The notes under the pieces: model-generated
Databases searched by the model: none
Seen by the model: only the letters and a program-made list of their open reading frames with translations
What the model was told of the DNA's origin: nothing
From: Gigaspora rosea
Lineage: Eukaryota > Glomeromycota > Glomeromycetes > Diversisporales > Gigasporaceae
Reading direction: 5' to 3'
Assembly: GCA_003550325.1 (NCBI GenBank)
Contig: QKWP01000686.1
Coordinates: forward strand, 146,331-210,330
Length of the DNA: 64,000 nucleotides
Part shown: one piece after another, positions 1 through 10,830 of the stretch
Layout: every line of letters begins with the position of its first letter
How positions within the stretch are numbered: position 1 is the first letter of the stretch
Program-made: the position numbers and the translations under genes

Positions 1-508
1 GCTAATGCAAAATTGAGGTAGCTCTTAAGGGTATGTAATTTTTTTAGAGGTTGCACCCGTTAAAAAATTTAAGCTCCGGGTTACTCACCGTTTACAACAT
101 TATAAACTGGGTCATCTTAATAATCCGGGTAAACCGTTTTTTTGATTGATTGATGCAAAATCATAAATTCTCTTATATGCATTTTTTTAAAAAACTATGT
201 ATAATGATAATGGTAACTGATAAATTTATTAATTTTTATGTCAGGTGCCCCGAGAATCATGATAATAGCTATAACATAATCAGTTTATTCTCAAACGGCT
301 AGAGGCCGTCAGAAAATAAACTGGGTTTAAATAATAAAATTTAAAATGACCTAACCCCAACGGACATACGTACTGTACATACGTTTGTACGTCACATTAT
401 CATGTTTATAGATAATTAATTCGGGTCGCCCGGTTAACGATAGCTATGACCTGGTTGACAGGTGTTAACCGGGTTACCCAGGTAACACTTATACGGGTAC
501 AAGCTCTA
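1..508. repeat. Right part of an element rich in GGGT/ACCC motifs
   Basis: No coding sequence is seen. The stretch is full of short GGGTAACC-like and CCGGGT-like motifs (for example near 75-150 and 420-500) and ends in a CTCTA terminus near 504-508. A complete element with similar motifs and TAGAG ends lies at 53366-55195, so this may be the right portion of a relative whose left end is outside the window. That is inference; I see no target-site duplication here. Confidence 0.4.
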
Positions 509-1925
509 CATTAAGGTAGAAATAATTAGTAAAATTTTGTGAATCATAAAATTTTGTAGAATTTTATTAGTAAAATTCTATAAAATCTTAAAATTTACAA
601 ATTTTTATTAATTAATTCTAACAAAACACATTAGTAAACTGGTTCAGCACCTAAAAATACATTAAATCGGCAGGGTTGTTTTTATTTTACTTGAAATTTG
701 GAGAAAAGATGCTTAAATTTGACTTTTTTGATCAAAAATCCAAAATTATGCATCTTTTCTCCAAATTTCAAGTAAAATAAAAACCCTGCTGATTTAATGT
801 ATTTTTAGGTGCTGAACAAGTTTACTTAGTGCATTTTTTTAGAATTAATTAATAAAAATTTGTGAATTTTAAGATTTTATAGAATTTTACTAATAAAATT
901 CTATAAAATATTATGAATAACAAAAATTTACTAATTATTTCTAACTTAATGCACTAAATAAACTTGTACAGCACCTAAAATACATTAAATCGGCAGAGTT
1001 GTTTTTATTTTACTTGAAATTTGGAGAAAAGATGCTTAAATTTGGCTATTTTGATCAAAAATCCAAATTTCAAGTAAAATAAAAACAACCCTGCCGATTT
1101 AAGGAGGTGGCAATCAATTAATCGACAATCATTTCACCGACATAACATTTCACTGACAATTATTCACCGACACGTTCATTTTACCAACAGTTTATTTCAC
1201 CGAAGCTCATTTCACCAACAAAGTAATTCTGGTCATTGTCATTAGGGTCAGGTAGAATTAGGTAGAATTAGGGCTAAAGTTAGGGTGCTTTTTGAAAAAA
1301 AACTTGTCGGTGAAATGAACTTCGGTGAAACAAACTGTTGGTAAAATGAACTTGTCGGTGAGTATTTGTCGGTAGAATGTTATGTCAGTGAAGTGTCAGC
1401 GAAATAATACGAACCCATTTTTAGATGCTAGACAAGTTTATTTAGTGTGTTATGTTAGAATTAATTAATAAAAATTTGTAAATTGTAAGATTTTATAGAA
1501 TTTTACTAATAAAATTTTATAAAATCTTATTATTCACAAATTTTACTAATTATTTCTAACTTAATGCACTAAGTAAGCTTGTTCAGCATCTAAAAATACA
1601 TTAATTCGGCAGAGTTGTTTTTATTTTACTTGAAATTTGGAGTTAAAATGTTAAAATTTGATTTTTTTGATCAAAAATCCAAAATTGTGCATCAAATTTC
1701 TAAATATTAAGTAAAATAAAAACAAATAGGCCGCTTTAATACATTTTTAGGAGCTGAACAAGTTTACTTAGTGCATTTTGTTAGAATTAATTAATAAAAA
1801 TTTGCGAATTATTAGATTTTTTAGAATTTTATTAATAAAATTCTATAAAATCTTATGATTCATAAAATTTACTAATTAATTCTTACAAAATGCACTAAGT
1901 AAACTTGTTTAGCGCCAAAAAATAT
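509..1925. repeat. Array of three hairpin repeats
   Basis: Three long imperfect hairpins share the arm CGGCAGGGTTGTTTTTATTT followed by TACTTGAAATTTGG. Their cores lie at about 671-790, 994-1101 and 1608-1730. They are linked by copies of an AT-rich spacer containing TTAGTAAAATTCTATAAAAT and by GCACCTAAAAATACATTAA boundaries in both orientations. This looks like a foldback element that multiplied in place. A second element (1102-1418) interrupts the second hairpin. No coding sequence is seen. Confidence 0.65.
1102..1418. mobile_element. Foldback element with TTTCACCGAC motifs
   Basis: The two arms, about 115 bp each, are inverted copies carrying repeated TTTCACCGAC and TTTTACCAACAG motifs. 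The centre (1215-1300) is unique and has a short GGTAGAATTAG repeat. The element separates the two halves of the surrounding hairpin repeat, so it inserted later. A diverged relative is nested at about 54058-54383. I could not define a target-site duplication. Confidence 0.6.
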
Positions 1926-2110
1926 ATATAATTATATTTAGACTCAGACCAGTCTGCAGACTTCGGACCAGACCCAGACCAGACTCAGACTTGACTTTAA
2001 AGTCTGAATATAAAAGTCTGAGTCCGGTCCAAAAATCAGACCAGACTCAGATCTGACTAAAGTCCGGTTTGAGTCCGGTCCGTAGGAGCACTGCTTCTAT
2101 TGAAGAAGTA
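1926..2110. repeat. Low-complexity CAGACC/GGTCTG inverted cluster
   Basis: Short CAGACCAGACTCAGA-type motifs (1935-1995) face inverted copies such as GTCTGAGTCCGGTCC (2010-2090). It looks like a small foldback element made almost only of its motif. There is no coding content. Confidence 0.4.
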
Positions 2111-2114
2111 AGTG

Positions 2115-2790
2115 TGGTCAGAGAAATAATAATAAAAATTATATAATACTGCACAGAGAAACGCCCTGTCTAAGTATTATATGTACATTGTAAAAAAAGA
2201 AAAAAAACTACGCCTATAAGAATATTCTAGAAAGAAATTTCAATTCAGAATTTCCTCTACTGTATCTTACATATCATTCATTGTTTATTTCACAAGGACC
2301 GGAACTCACTCGTGACTTGGTTCCAATTAGGTAGGCGCATTCCCAAAATAGATGATGTAAACAATGTCGATCTTTTGGAGGGGGTAAGCCAAAATGCCCA
2401 CTTTGTTGAAATTTTGCAAAGCCAAAGAGGCGGCAGAGGAGAGACCCAACTTGCAAAGAACGTAAGAGTATATGCTTTGCTGAATAGCACAGTTGACCAA
2501 AAGAATGTTTCTACTAATATTTCCACACCTTCTGACAAAAAACCCCAGAGTTGTTGCTCTACTACTTGTTCTATAGTAACAAAGTCTTCTACCCGGAGAG
2601 TCAAACCCATAAGGAGAAAGTTCTTTTTCATCTCTATTTCAGTTTTTCTCGCATACAATCTGAAACCCTGTATCCAAGTCACTTCTAGTTAGAGTTTTTG
2701 TTATGTACAAATATACTAACAACAAAGTTTTCATAGGTCGGCATTAATAGAAAAGTTGGGACTGATAATCGTCAGAAAGAGTTGTGTTGA
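2115..2790. repeat. Dispersed repeat, copy 1, with a decayed reading frame
   Basis: This block matches 23195-23865 over most of its length: AATTATATA(A/G)TACTGCA near 2135, TTCTAGAAAGAAATTTC near 2226, and a CAGAAAGAGTTGT end near 2775. It is GC-richer than its flanks. On the minus strand, the reading of copy 2 (residues such as FGLSKFCQ near 23490 and EINSD at the end) is matched here by FGFAKFQQ and EINNE at 2274-2430, but upstream the frame changes. A plus-strand reading of 126 codons (2312-2692) is also open. The protein family is not recognised. It could be a gene fragment carried by a transposon. Confidence 0.5.
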
Positions 2791-3333
2791 TTAAATATTA
2801 AATATATATTACTAAATAGCAAAAAGCATCCAATATTTATAACTCAAAAAAAGTAATTTTAACAAAATCTTTATAAATAATTTTTTGTTTTTATTTAAAG
2901 CTATAATTCTTCCAAAGTAAATATTTTTTATAATTATAAAAAGTTATAATACTCGAAAGTTTATATAATAGGATAAATATATGCAATGCACCCTGTGATA
3001 TGCTAATTCATCGCACACATATATGTAAACATATATTGTAAATCTGTATAACAAATGTTCTATATAACAAAAATTTAATTAATTTTTTGATATTACAAAT
3101 TTTAGACAAATTTCTTTATTTTGTTATACAAAAAATTTGCACATTACACCTGATCGTCAAATTTAATTGGTAGATCATTGAGATATGATATACTGTACAA
3201 GCACATCGCAGCGTGCAATGCCTAATTAAGTCCTATATAATATTCAAAAATTTTGATATTTTATATATAAAAAAATTATTTTTAATTTATTAAAATTTAT
3301 TATATAAAAATTAGCCAATTATATTTGATTATA
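2791..3333. other. AT-rich stretch, no gene seen
   Basis: Almost pure A/T with scattered stops in all frames. No repeat structure or coding signal was recognised. Confidence 0.5.
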
Positions 3334-3575
3334 TGGGCTAGATGCTGCCAAATTAACAAAACAAAAGATCTTTAGAAATCAATTTTTATGTTGCAAATCT
3401 TATAATAAATTATAAGAAAGTACAAACTTTAAAGAACAATAAAGCAGAATTTTATTAATGCAACTACTTTTGTGTTTTAAATAAAAAATGTTCCTAATCT
3501 TATTCTAAATTGATTTATATGAAAAATATTTTAAAAAAATTGTCAATTTGGTTCCTTTTTGTAGCATCTAGCCCA
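3334..3575. mobile_element. Small inverted-repeat element (TGGGCTAGATGCT ends)
   Basis: The terminal inverted repeats read TGGGCTAGATGCT and AGCATCTAGCCCA. Both flanks are TATA, which fits a short TA-type target duplication but could be chance in such AT-rich DNA. The interior (242 bp in total) has no coding sequence. Confidence 0.6.
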
Positions 3576-3929
3576 TATAATTTAAATATATTATTTTTAA
3601 AAAAATAGATATTTTTTGCTATTTAGTACTATTTCTTAATTTGTATTGTAGACAAAATTACTGCAAATATTTTATAAATTTAAATTTTTTGAATAAAATC
3701 TTAAATATTAATTTAAATATATAATTTCTAAATTTTAGATCTATTTTATTAGCTTTATTAAGAAAATTTTTTAAATATATTAAAAAACTTTGGTGTAATA
3801 AAAGTTTAAAGTATACATATTGGAACTTTACTATAAAATTTTTTTTAAATTTTTTCAAATTTTATATATTTCTATCTATAAAAAAATATATTTTTTTAAT
3901 ACAAGTCTTATTTTACAAGTAAATTACTT
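3576..3929. other. AT-rich stretch, no gene seen
   Basis: Long A and T runs only. Open readings here are low-complexity Phe/Lys/Ile/Leu strings and are not credible genes. Confidence 0.5.
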
Positions 3930-4334
3930 AAAGTGCAAGGGTTTTTCTAAATATCTCTGGCCAGAGATATATAACTTATATATCTCTGGCCTATTGACTA
4001 ATCAAAATAAGCGAAGGTCATGTGACTCACTTTTCCGACCCATCAGGTAATCGGAAGAGACTATGTAACCCGACATCCGACCACACTTTACTAACTTGGT
4101 TAACTTGGTTGTGCATTAATGATCGAACCGATTAAAAAACTTTAAAATTAAAAAATTACTAATACACAAACTAAGCGATTTTATATATTTATTTCTTATA
4201 TTTATATATATTTATTTATGATAACTTACAACAAAATAAATCCACACTTACATAATCACGTGCTACTATTGTACTATCTAACTTACCACTAAACCCAGAT
4301 AATTACTATCTCTACACTACCTTCGCGCTACTAC

Positions 4335-4372
4335 CTAACCCTAACCCTAACCCTAACTCTAACCCTAGGCCC
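4335..4372. repeat. Interstitial telomere-like CCCTAA repeats
   Basis: Three perfect CCTAAC units are followed by a degenerate CTCTAACCCTAGG. TTAGGG is a common fungal telomere unit. The tract is inside the 1.9-kb element and well away from any visible chromosome end, so it is an internal copy. Similar short tracts occur at 26945-26978, 36217-36246 and 49210-49230. Confidence 0.75.
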
Positions 4373-4590
4373 ATCCTATCTTCTACTAACTCTAACCCTA
4401 AACACGATATAAACGACCTTTGGCGAAATACGGCATGATACGGCACACGGCATGCGTCACAAATACGGCGATACAGTGATACAGCGATACAAACAACACT
4501 AGCAAAATACAGCATAACGCGGCATTGGTACAACACGGCACCACCGAAATCAACTCGTCACGATATCAGTAGCAATGAAGTGGAAAGTTC

Positions 4591-4992
4591 CTAAACAAGT
4601 CAAAGAAGAGAAGAAGAATATAAGACCACCCTCCACAAAAATATCGACGAAAAGAGGCATCAACAAACAACATTAGCAGCGAAAGGAGGCACCGACAACG
4701 ACGACACCAATGACGAATGGCGATGATTTTATTCTGGAAAACCTAAAAACAGGTTAAAGAAAATAAGAAAAAAAAAAAATGAACCTTTACCGGATCCACT
4801 ACACTGACCGATTCCATGTTTCTAAACAAGCCAAAGAAGAGAAGAAGAATATAAGACCACCCTCCATAAAATATCGATGAAAAGAGGCACCAACAAACAA
4901 CATTAGCGGCAAAAGGAGGCACCAACAACGACGACACCAATGACGAACGGCGATAATTTTATTCTGGCAAGCCTAAAAAAAGAACCTAAACA

Positions 4993-5026
<34 letters not shown>

Positions 5027-5400
5027 AAAGAAAAAGACGAACCTTTACCAGAGTCACTACACTGACCGATTCCACGTTTCTAAACAAGCCAAAGAAGAGA
5101 AGAAGAATATAAGATCACCCTCCACAAAAATATCAGACACCAACAAACGACATTAGCGGCGAAAGGAAGTACCAACAACAACGACACCAACAATGAATGG
5201 CGATGATTTTATTCTGGCAAATCTAACAAAAACAGTCTAAACAGGTTAAAGAAAATAAGAAAAAAAAAAGAAAAAAAGAAAAAAGACGAACCTTTACCGG
5301 AGCCACTACACTGAACGATTCCATATTCCTAAGCAAGCCAAAGAATAGAAGAAGAATATAAGACCACCCTCCACAAAAACATCGACGAAATGAAAGACAA
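4591..5400. repeat. Tandem repeat, about 230-260 bp, four units
   Basis: Units begin at about 4591, 4822, 5080 and 5329 with CTAAACAAGCCAAAGAAGAG. They run through GACCACCCTCCACAAAAAT, a CAACGACGACACCAATGACG block, an oligo-A run and GAACCTTTACCGGA. Length differences come mainly from the oligo-A run. Open readings across the array on the minus strand are by-products of its composition. Confidence 0.8.
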
Positions 5401-6053
5401 CCCGCAAGATTGTCAAAGAAATATGAAAGACCACCCATGAGACCACCTACACAATCACCTGTAAGACGCTGAACCCAGAGAAAACCTAACGACGATACCA
5501 ACGACGACACCAGCTGCAATGACAGTGACGGCACAATGAAAGATAACAATAAGCTAAATAAATGGATAAAAAAAATAAAAAAATTAGTTAGCAAGAAGGG
5601 AAAGCGAAGAAAGCGAAGGTAAGTAAAAAAAAAACAAATAACAAAAAAAAAACAGATCAAAAGATGATCTATACTTATCTATCCGGATTTGGCAATGCGC
5701 GTCCGATTTTGCATCGGCAATCAGATCAAACACATGAACTTGAATTATGTGATTTCACGTTCTTTGATTGGCCAAAAAGGCCAGAGACATATAAGCTATA
5801 TATCTCTGGCCAGAGATATTTAGAAAAATCCAAAGTGCAATAATAAAAGTTGTAATTAGATACTGAAACTAAATTTAAATATTATATTAAAATTTGATTT
5901 TATTATACCAAAATTCGATTTATTATATTAATTATTAATAATTGATGTAATAAACTCAAATTTTGGTGTAATAAAATCAAATTTTAATATAATAAACTTG
6001 AATATTTATATTTGGTTCCAACCTCTAGTTGTAACTCTTTATATAAACTACAA

Positions 6054-6818
6054 CAGGGATGGCATGTTACAATATTGGACATTTGGACAATTTGGACATT
6101 TGGACAATGTTCAATTTGTCCAAATTATTTGATTGGATATAGTAATTTTTTTATTGGACATTAAAAAAAAATTAATTTAATTTTGGCCTAAATTAAATTT
6201 AATTCAGACCAATATTCACTAATACAAAATATCTTTAATTTATAGTATATACTATTAATAATTATTATTATAAAATATGTATACATACTGAATCAACTTA
6301 AGTTCTATTTTACTTACAATATGTTTATATATGTATATGCAAGTTTTAAAAATATATATATATAGTATTGCCCTAGTAAATATAATTAATTAAAAACTGT
6401 AAAATGATTTGTATTTCAAAAAGAATAATGGCACTAGTTGATTTTATTTTTAATTTTAAAATAAAGGCATATTATAAAAGAAAACACACCAAATAAAATA
6501 AATTAGTCAAGGTCAATACTTTGAATTAAAAAAAATTATTAATAAATAAAGTTAATAAATGTCATTATTGTAGTTAAAAGCAATAAAGCTTTTGTCATCA
6601 TATTATTAAAACTGTCCAATAAAATTATTGGACAATTGGACATATGTCCAATTGACAATTTAAACATATGTCCAATAATTTTAATTTTACAATTTATTTG
6701 GACATTGTCCAATGTATAAAGGTCCAAAAAATTAGTTGGACATTTGGACTATGTCCAAATGTTCAAATGTCCAATTGTCTAATTAAATTTATTTGAATAT
6801 TGTCCAATGCCAACTATA
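6054..6818. mobile_element. hAT-like element with TTGGACA motifs, 8-bp TSD
   Basis: The perfect 8-bp duplication AACTACAA lies at 6046-6053 and 6819-6826. Ends are CAGGGATGGCAT and, reversed, TATAGTTGGCAT. Subterminal DNA is packed with TTTGGACA/TGTCCAAA motifs in both orientations (6080-6125 and 6610-6815), as expected for transposase binding arrays in non-autonomous hAT elements. The interior is AT-rich and non-coding. Confidence 0.8.
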
Positions 6819-6826
6819 AACTACAA

Positions 6827-7485
6827 TATTGTATTAGAAACTATATTTTTAAACCCAATATTTAAAAAATTTGCCAAATATCATAAATTATTTTTTTAGT
6901 TAAAAAATTTCTTTAAAATTTAAAATTTTTAGTTTATAAGTAATATAACTTTTTTGAGCAAGAAAATCTTTTATATTTTTTAGAAATGTACAGGTTTGAT
7001 CATAAGATAGTTAGTTAATCAATTATAAAACAGTTTTTTATCTATATGATATACTTTCAATGAAAACAGATAAATAATTATTAAACATATTACAATTTTT
7101 TTATAATTTCAAAAGCAAACTAACTCATATTGTAAATAAATAACTATTCACTCAGGTTAAAATATAACTTATATACACAAGAACTTTAGTAAAAAAATTT
7201 TTATAACAAGTTATACGCTCTTTATTTCCATTTTTTATACTTCATCTATAATTAACAAAACTATACTATTGTATATATAAAATGAATAAACATCTTTTAG
7301 AAAATACATATAGCTTTTAAAAACAGTCTAGTAAATTTATAAATAAAATAAACAAGTTAATTATTTGGATAACAGAAGAAAAAAAAAGATAAAAAAAAAC
7401 AAAAAACTGATATTAAAATTTATAAATTAAGCAATACAATATATTTTTATTATCTTTTGCTATATGGTAGATAGTACTTTAACTA
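6827..7485. other. AT-rich stretch, no gene seen
   Basis: No credible coding sequence, tandem repeat or inverted repeat was recognised. Confidence 0.5.
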
Positions 7486-7488
7486 TTA

Positions 7489-8421
7489 GGGAACTTCCAA
7501 AAATCAGCTGATTTTTGTTTACTATGAGCCTATCCACACCCACCCACACCTGATACTCCAATTAGCCAATCAGATTTTACGATTATTAAAAGGTTAAATA
7601 TAATATTTAATAGTAAATAACTTTGATCTACTGAACCAAATTTGATAATTCAACTACCAAAATGATCCTCTCAATGAGAGGATTCTAGAGAGCCCAAAAT
7701 TGTTAAAATCTAATCACAGAATCCTGTGATTGGAATAGATTTGTGTTACTATAAAAGTTCTATAATTTATTAAATAATTATAACCTATTTATAGTAATAC
7801 AAATTTATTTTGATCTTAGGATCCTGTGATTGGATTTTAACAATTTTGGGCTTTTAGAATCCTCTTATTAAGAGGATCATTTTGGTAGCAAAATGATCGA
7901 AATCGGCCCAGTAGATCAGAAGTTATTAACAATTAAAAATTAATATTTAATTGTTAATAACTTCTGATATACTGGGCCGATTTCGATGATTTTTTACTAC
8001 CAAAATGATCCTATCAATAAGAGGATTCTAACAAGCCCAAAATCATTAAAATTCAATCACAGAATCCTAAGATCGAAATACATTTGTATTACTATAAATG
8101 GGTTATAATTATTTAATAAATTATAGAACTTTTATAGTAACACAAATCTATTTCGATCACAGGTTCCTGTAATTGGATTTTAACAATTTTGGGCTCACTA
8201 AATTCTTTCGTTAAGAGGATCATTTTGGTAGTTGAATCATCAAATTTGGTCTAGTAGATCAAAAGTTATTAATTATTAAATATTATTAATAAATCTATAA
8301 TTTTGGTCAAAAATAATTTTGCACCTTTGGCCAGAATTATGAAATTTTGGCTGGAATTACACCTGATACTTAATCTGACCCACCCACCCACCCAGAAATC
8401 AGCTGATTTCTGAAAGCTCCC
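7489..8421. mobile_element. TTA-TSD element family 1, copy 1 (PIF/Harbinger-like)
   Basis: Flanked by TTA at 7486-7488 and 8422-8424. Ends read GGGAACTTCCA and, reversed, GGGAGCTTTCA, each followed by (A/G)AAATCAGCTGATTT. The right end is preceded by CACCCACCCACCC. The 933-bp interior is a nest of palindromes with GAGAGGATTCTA and AATCCTGTGATTGGA motifs. It has no coding sequence, so it would need a transposase in trans. A close relative is at 19786-20701, and related ends bound 45380-51908. Confidence 0.8.
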
Positions 8422-8424
8422 TTA

Positions 8425-9176
8425 GTATATCTACTTTTTATTGTATGATTTGATGTAATTTATCATGATTTAACAAAAAGACGCTAGAAAGTTCTTTTAT
8501 TAATAAAGTGTTACTGTACAGTATATTAAATGTTATTTTTTTTAAATTTATTTAAACCCAAAAAATTCTGGTTTTACAGTACTATACTATATAAATACTT
8601 GTATAATATTGATCCCAGAAATTATTAGAAATGAAAGTCCTCCTGCTAACTTTTTGTCTTATATAATATAAATACAAGAAATAATTTATATTAATCATAA
8701 AATCAGGTATAACATAAACCAAACCAATTAAAATAATCTATTTTTTCATTGATTAGAGTCATATTGGCATGTTTGGTTCATCATATTTAAGTAATTCCAA
8801 AATTTTGGGGTCCAAATTAGATCAATTTTATGATTGGCTAATTTTATAGTTGAATTTTATAAAACGAATTATTGCTTATAAGTAAAATATATACTAAAGT
8901 ATATAGTATATTTTATTATATAAAAATATAACTACTGTATAAACTTTTGTTAATATTAAAAAGTAAATTCATATTTATATGTAAAGTATATATAGAAGCA
9001 CTAAATAGAAAAAACCTAATTTGAATAATCATAGTATTACTAGATAAATACATAGCATTGTTTGTCCAAAGTTAAATATTTATATAAATATAATAATTAA
9101 AAAAGTTTGCTATTTACTAGATAAAAGCATAGTATTGTTTTGTTGTTTAAACCTCAATTTTATTTCTTGTACTAAA
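8425..9176. other. AT-rich stretch, no gene seen
   Basis: No coding sequence was recognised. Short tracts such as ATAGTATTGTTT recur at about 9050 and 9130, without clear boundaries. Confidence 0.45.
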
Positions 9177-9772
9177 TAATAACTTTTGATCCACTAGTTC
9201 GTTTTGGATGATTTAACTATCAAAATATTCGTCTCGATGAGATGATTCTAACAAGCCCAAAATTATTCTAATTACAGAATCCCAAAATCATTCATTACTA
9301 AGTAAATTTCTTTACTATTGAATAACTTTTGATCTACTAGGCTGTTTTGGATAATTTAACTACCAAAATATTTGTCTTAGTAAGCCAATTCTAACAAGCC
9401 CAAATTGTTAAATTCTAATCACAGGATCCAAAGATCAATAAATCATTTAATCAAATTGATTTTATATATAAAAATCAAATTGATTAAATAATTGATAAAT
9501 CTTTATCGAACTTTGGATCCTGTGATTGGAATTTAATGATTTTGGACTTGTTAGAATTGTCTCACTAAGACGAATATTTTGGTGGTTAAATCATCCAAAA
9601 CAGCCTAGTAGATCAAAAGTTATTCAATAGTAAAAAAATTTACTTAGTAATAAACAATCTTTGGAACCTGTAATTTGAATTTAACAATTTTGGGTTGTTA
9701 GAATCGTCTCATCAAGATGAACATTTTGATAGTTAAATCATTCAAAACGGACTGGTAAATCAAAAGTTATCA
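9177..9772. mobile_element. Foldback element related to the interior of family 1
   Basis: The arms begin ATAACTTTTGATCCACTAG (left) and, reversed, ATAACTTTTGATTTACCAG (right) and pair over roughly 100 bp. Internal blocks (AATCACAGGATCC near 9418, GGATCCTGTGATTGG near 9520) resemble the palindromes inside 7489-8421 and 19786-20701. No target duplication could be fixed. Confidence 0.55.
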
Positions 9773-10009
9773 TCAATTTCATAAATTGGCCAATTAAAAA
9801 TAATTTAAAAATCATGTAAGTGAACAGACAGAAAGTGCAAAGTTGCGTTTTTGATATTTTAATATGTGATGCACCAAGAAAATAACTATTGTATTACATT
9901 TCGTAGAAACTAAAGGTCCTTTGTTTCACTTTGGACAATTAAAAATATTTGTATATAAATTGTTTATACTAAAACAATATTAATAAAAATTACCATATAG
10001 AATATTATG

Positions 10010-10259
10010 TAGGGTTCCTCAAATTCAAATCAAATATTGGATCAATTTGAATTTGATCAAATCAAATTGACCCTGATTTGAATTTGATTTGATTCAAATA
10101 TTTGAATTTGAATTTGATTTGAATTTGAATTTTTAATAGTAATTTTCAAATCAAATCAAATTTGGCCATATTTGAATTTGATAAAATCAAATATAGTCAA
10201 ATTTGAATTTGAATTTGAGATTCAAATATTTGAAGATCAAATCAAATTGCGGAACTCTA
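10010..10259. mobile_element. hAT-like element made of TTTGAATTTGA motifs, 8-bp TSD
   Basis: Perfect 8-bp duplication ATATTATG at 10002-10009 and 10260-10267. Ends are TAGGGTTCC and, reversed, TAGAGTTCC. The 250-bp interior is almost entirely TTTGAATTTGA and TCAAATCAAAT strings in both orientations, so it can fold on itself. A second copy starts near 12645 and runs into a sequence gap. Confidence 0.8.
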
Positions 10260-10267
10260 ATATTATG

Positions 10268-10830
10268 TAAAATATTTATCAAATATTTCTACAATGTCAT
10301 TCTCACTACTAAATATTTGATTTTCAATAGTATGATAATAGTTTTTTAGATGCTACTAAATTTCTCATATCATAGCTTTTTTAATATGATCAAGCTCATA
10401 GTTAGGTAGTGTTAATATATTTAAAGACTGCATATTATATTTCTTATATTTTATTGTTTCATAATATTTAAAACCACATTAAGTCTTGTAAGATCGTAAA
10501 TATGTACAAAGAGAACAAGTAAATCTTGAAGTACTAATTGAATTAGACATAATTAGCTATTTTAAATTGTTAATATATAAAATAAAACTTATATAATAGT
10601 AAATCCTAGTATACTATATACAGATATAAGTCATATTTTTTTTTTAGCAAATTGGACCAAATTTGGTTAAAGGCCCAAATTTAAATTTTAGCAAATTAAG
10701 GTTAATTCAGATAATAGTCTCATTTTTAGTTTTGTCAAAATAGTCAGATTTTCATATCGTTATATTTATTTTTTGTCAAATTATTCCTTTTTTGGGGAGG
10801 ATAAGTATTAAAAATTCATAATTTTCAAAG
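10268..10830. other. AT-rich stretch, no gene seen
   Basis: No credible open reading frame or repeat boundary was found. Confidence 0.5.

Larger units (their letters stand above)
3939..5831. mobile_element. 1.9-kb Mutator-like non-autonomous element
   Basis: A perfect 9-bp duplication AAAGTGCAA lies at 3930-3938 and 5832-5840. The inverted ends start GGGTTTTTCTAAATATC (left) and GGATTTTTCTAAATATC (right, reversed) and continue for about 60 bp through two ATCTCTGGCC blocks. A 9-bp duplication with long terminal repeats is typical of Mutator-like elements. The interior encodes no transposase. It holds telomere-like CCCTAA repeats (4335-4367) and a four-copy tandem array (4591-5400). The AC-rich interior resembles the one at 11.9-12.6 kb. 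Confidence 0.75.

Noticed and set aside
4312-4536. 74-codon minus-strand frame with LGLELGLGLGLG
   Set aside because: It is the translation of CCCTAA telomere-like repeats, not a gene.
5223-5660. 145-codon minus-strand Phe/Leu-rich frame resembling a membrane protein
   Set aside because: It lies in the tandem array and A-runs of the 1.9-kb element; composition explains the hydrophobic runs.
6046-6826. TATAAACTACAA at both sides read as a 12-bp direct repeat
   Set aside because: An 8-bp duplication (AACTACAA) with ends CAGGGATGGCAT and TATAGTTGGCAT aligns the termini better, so the extra TATA is taken as part of the right end.
9177-9772. Tandem inverted blocks considered as a CRISPR-like array
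   Set aside because: Blocks are long, diverged palindromes related to element interiors, with no constant repeat and variable spacer.
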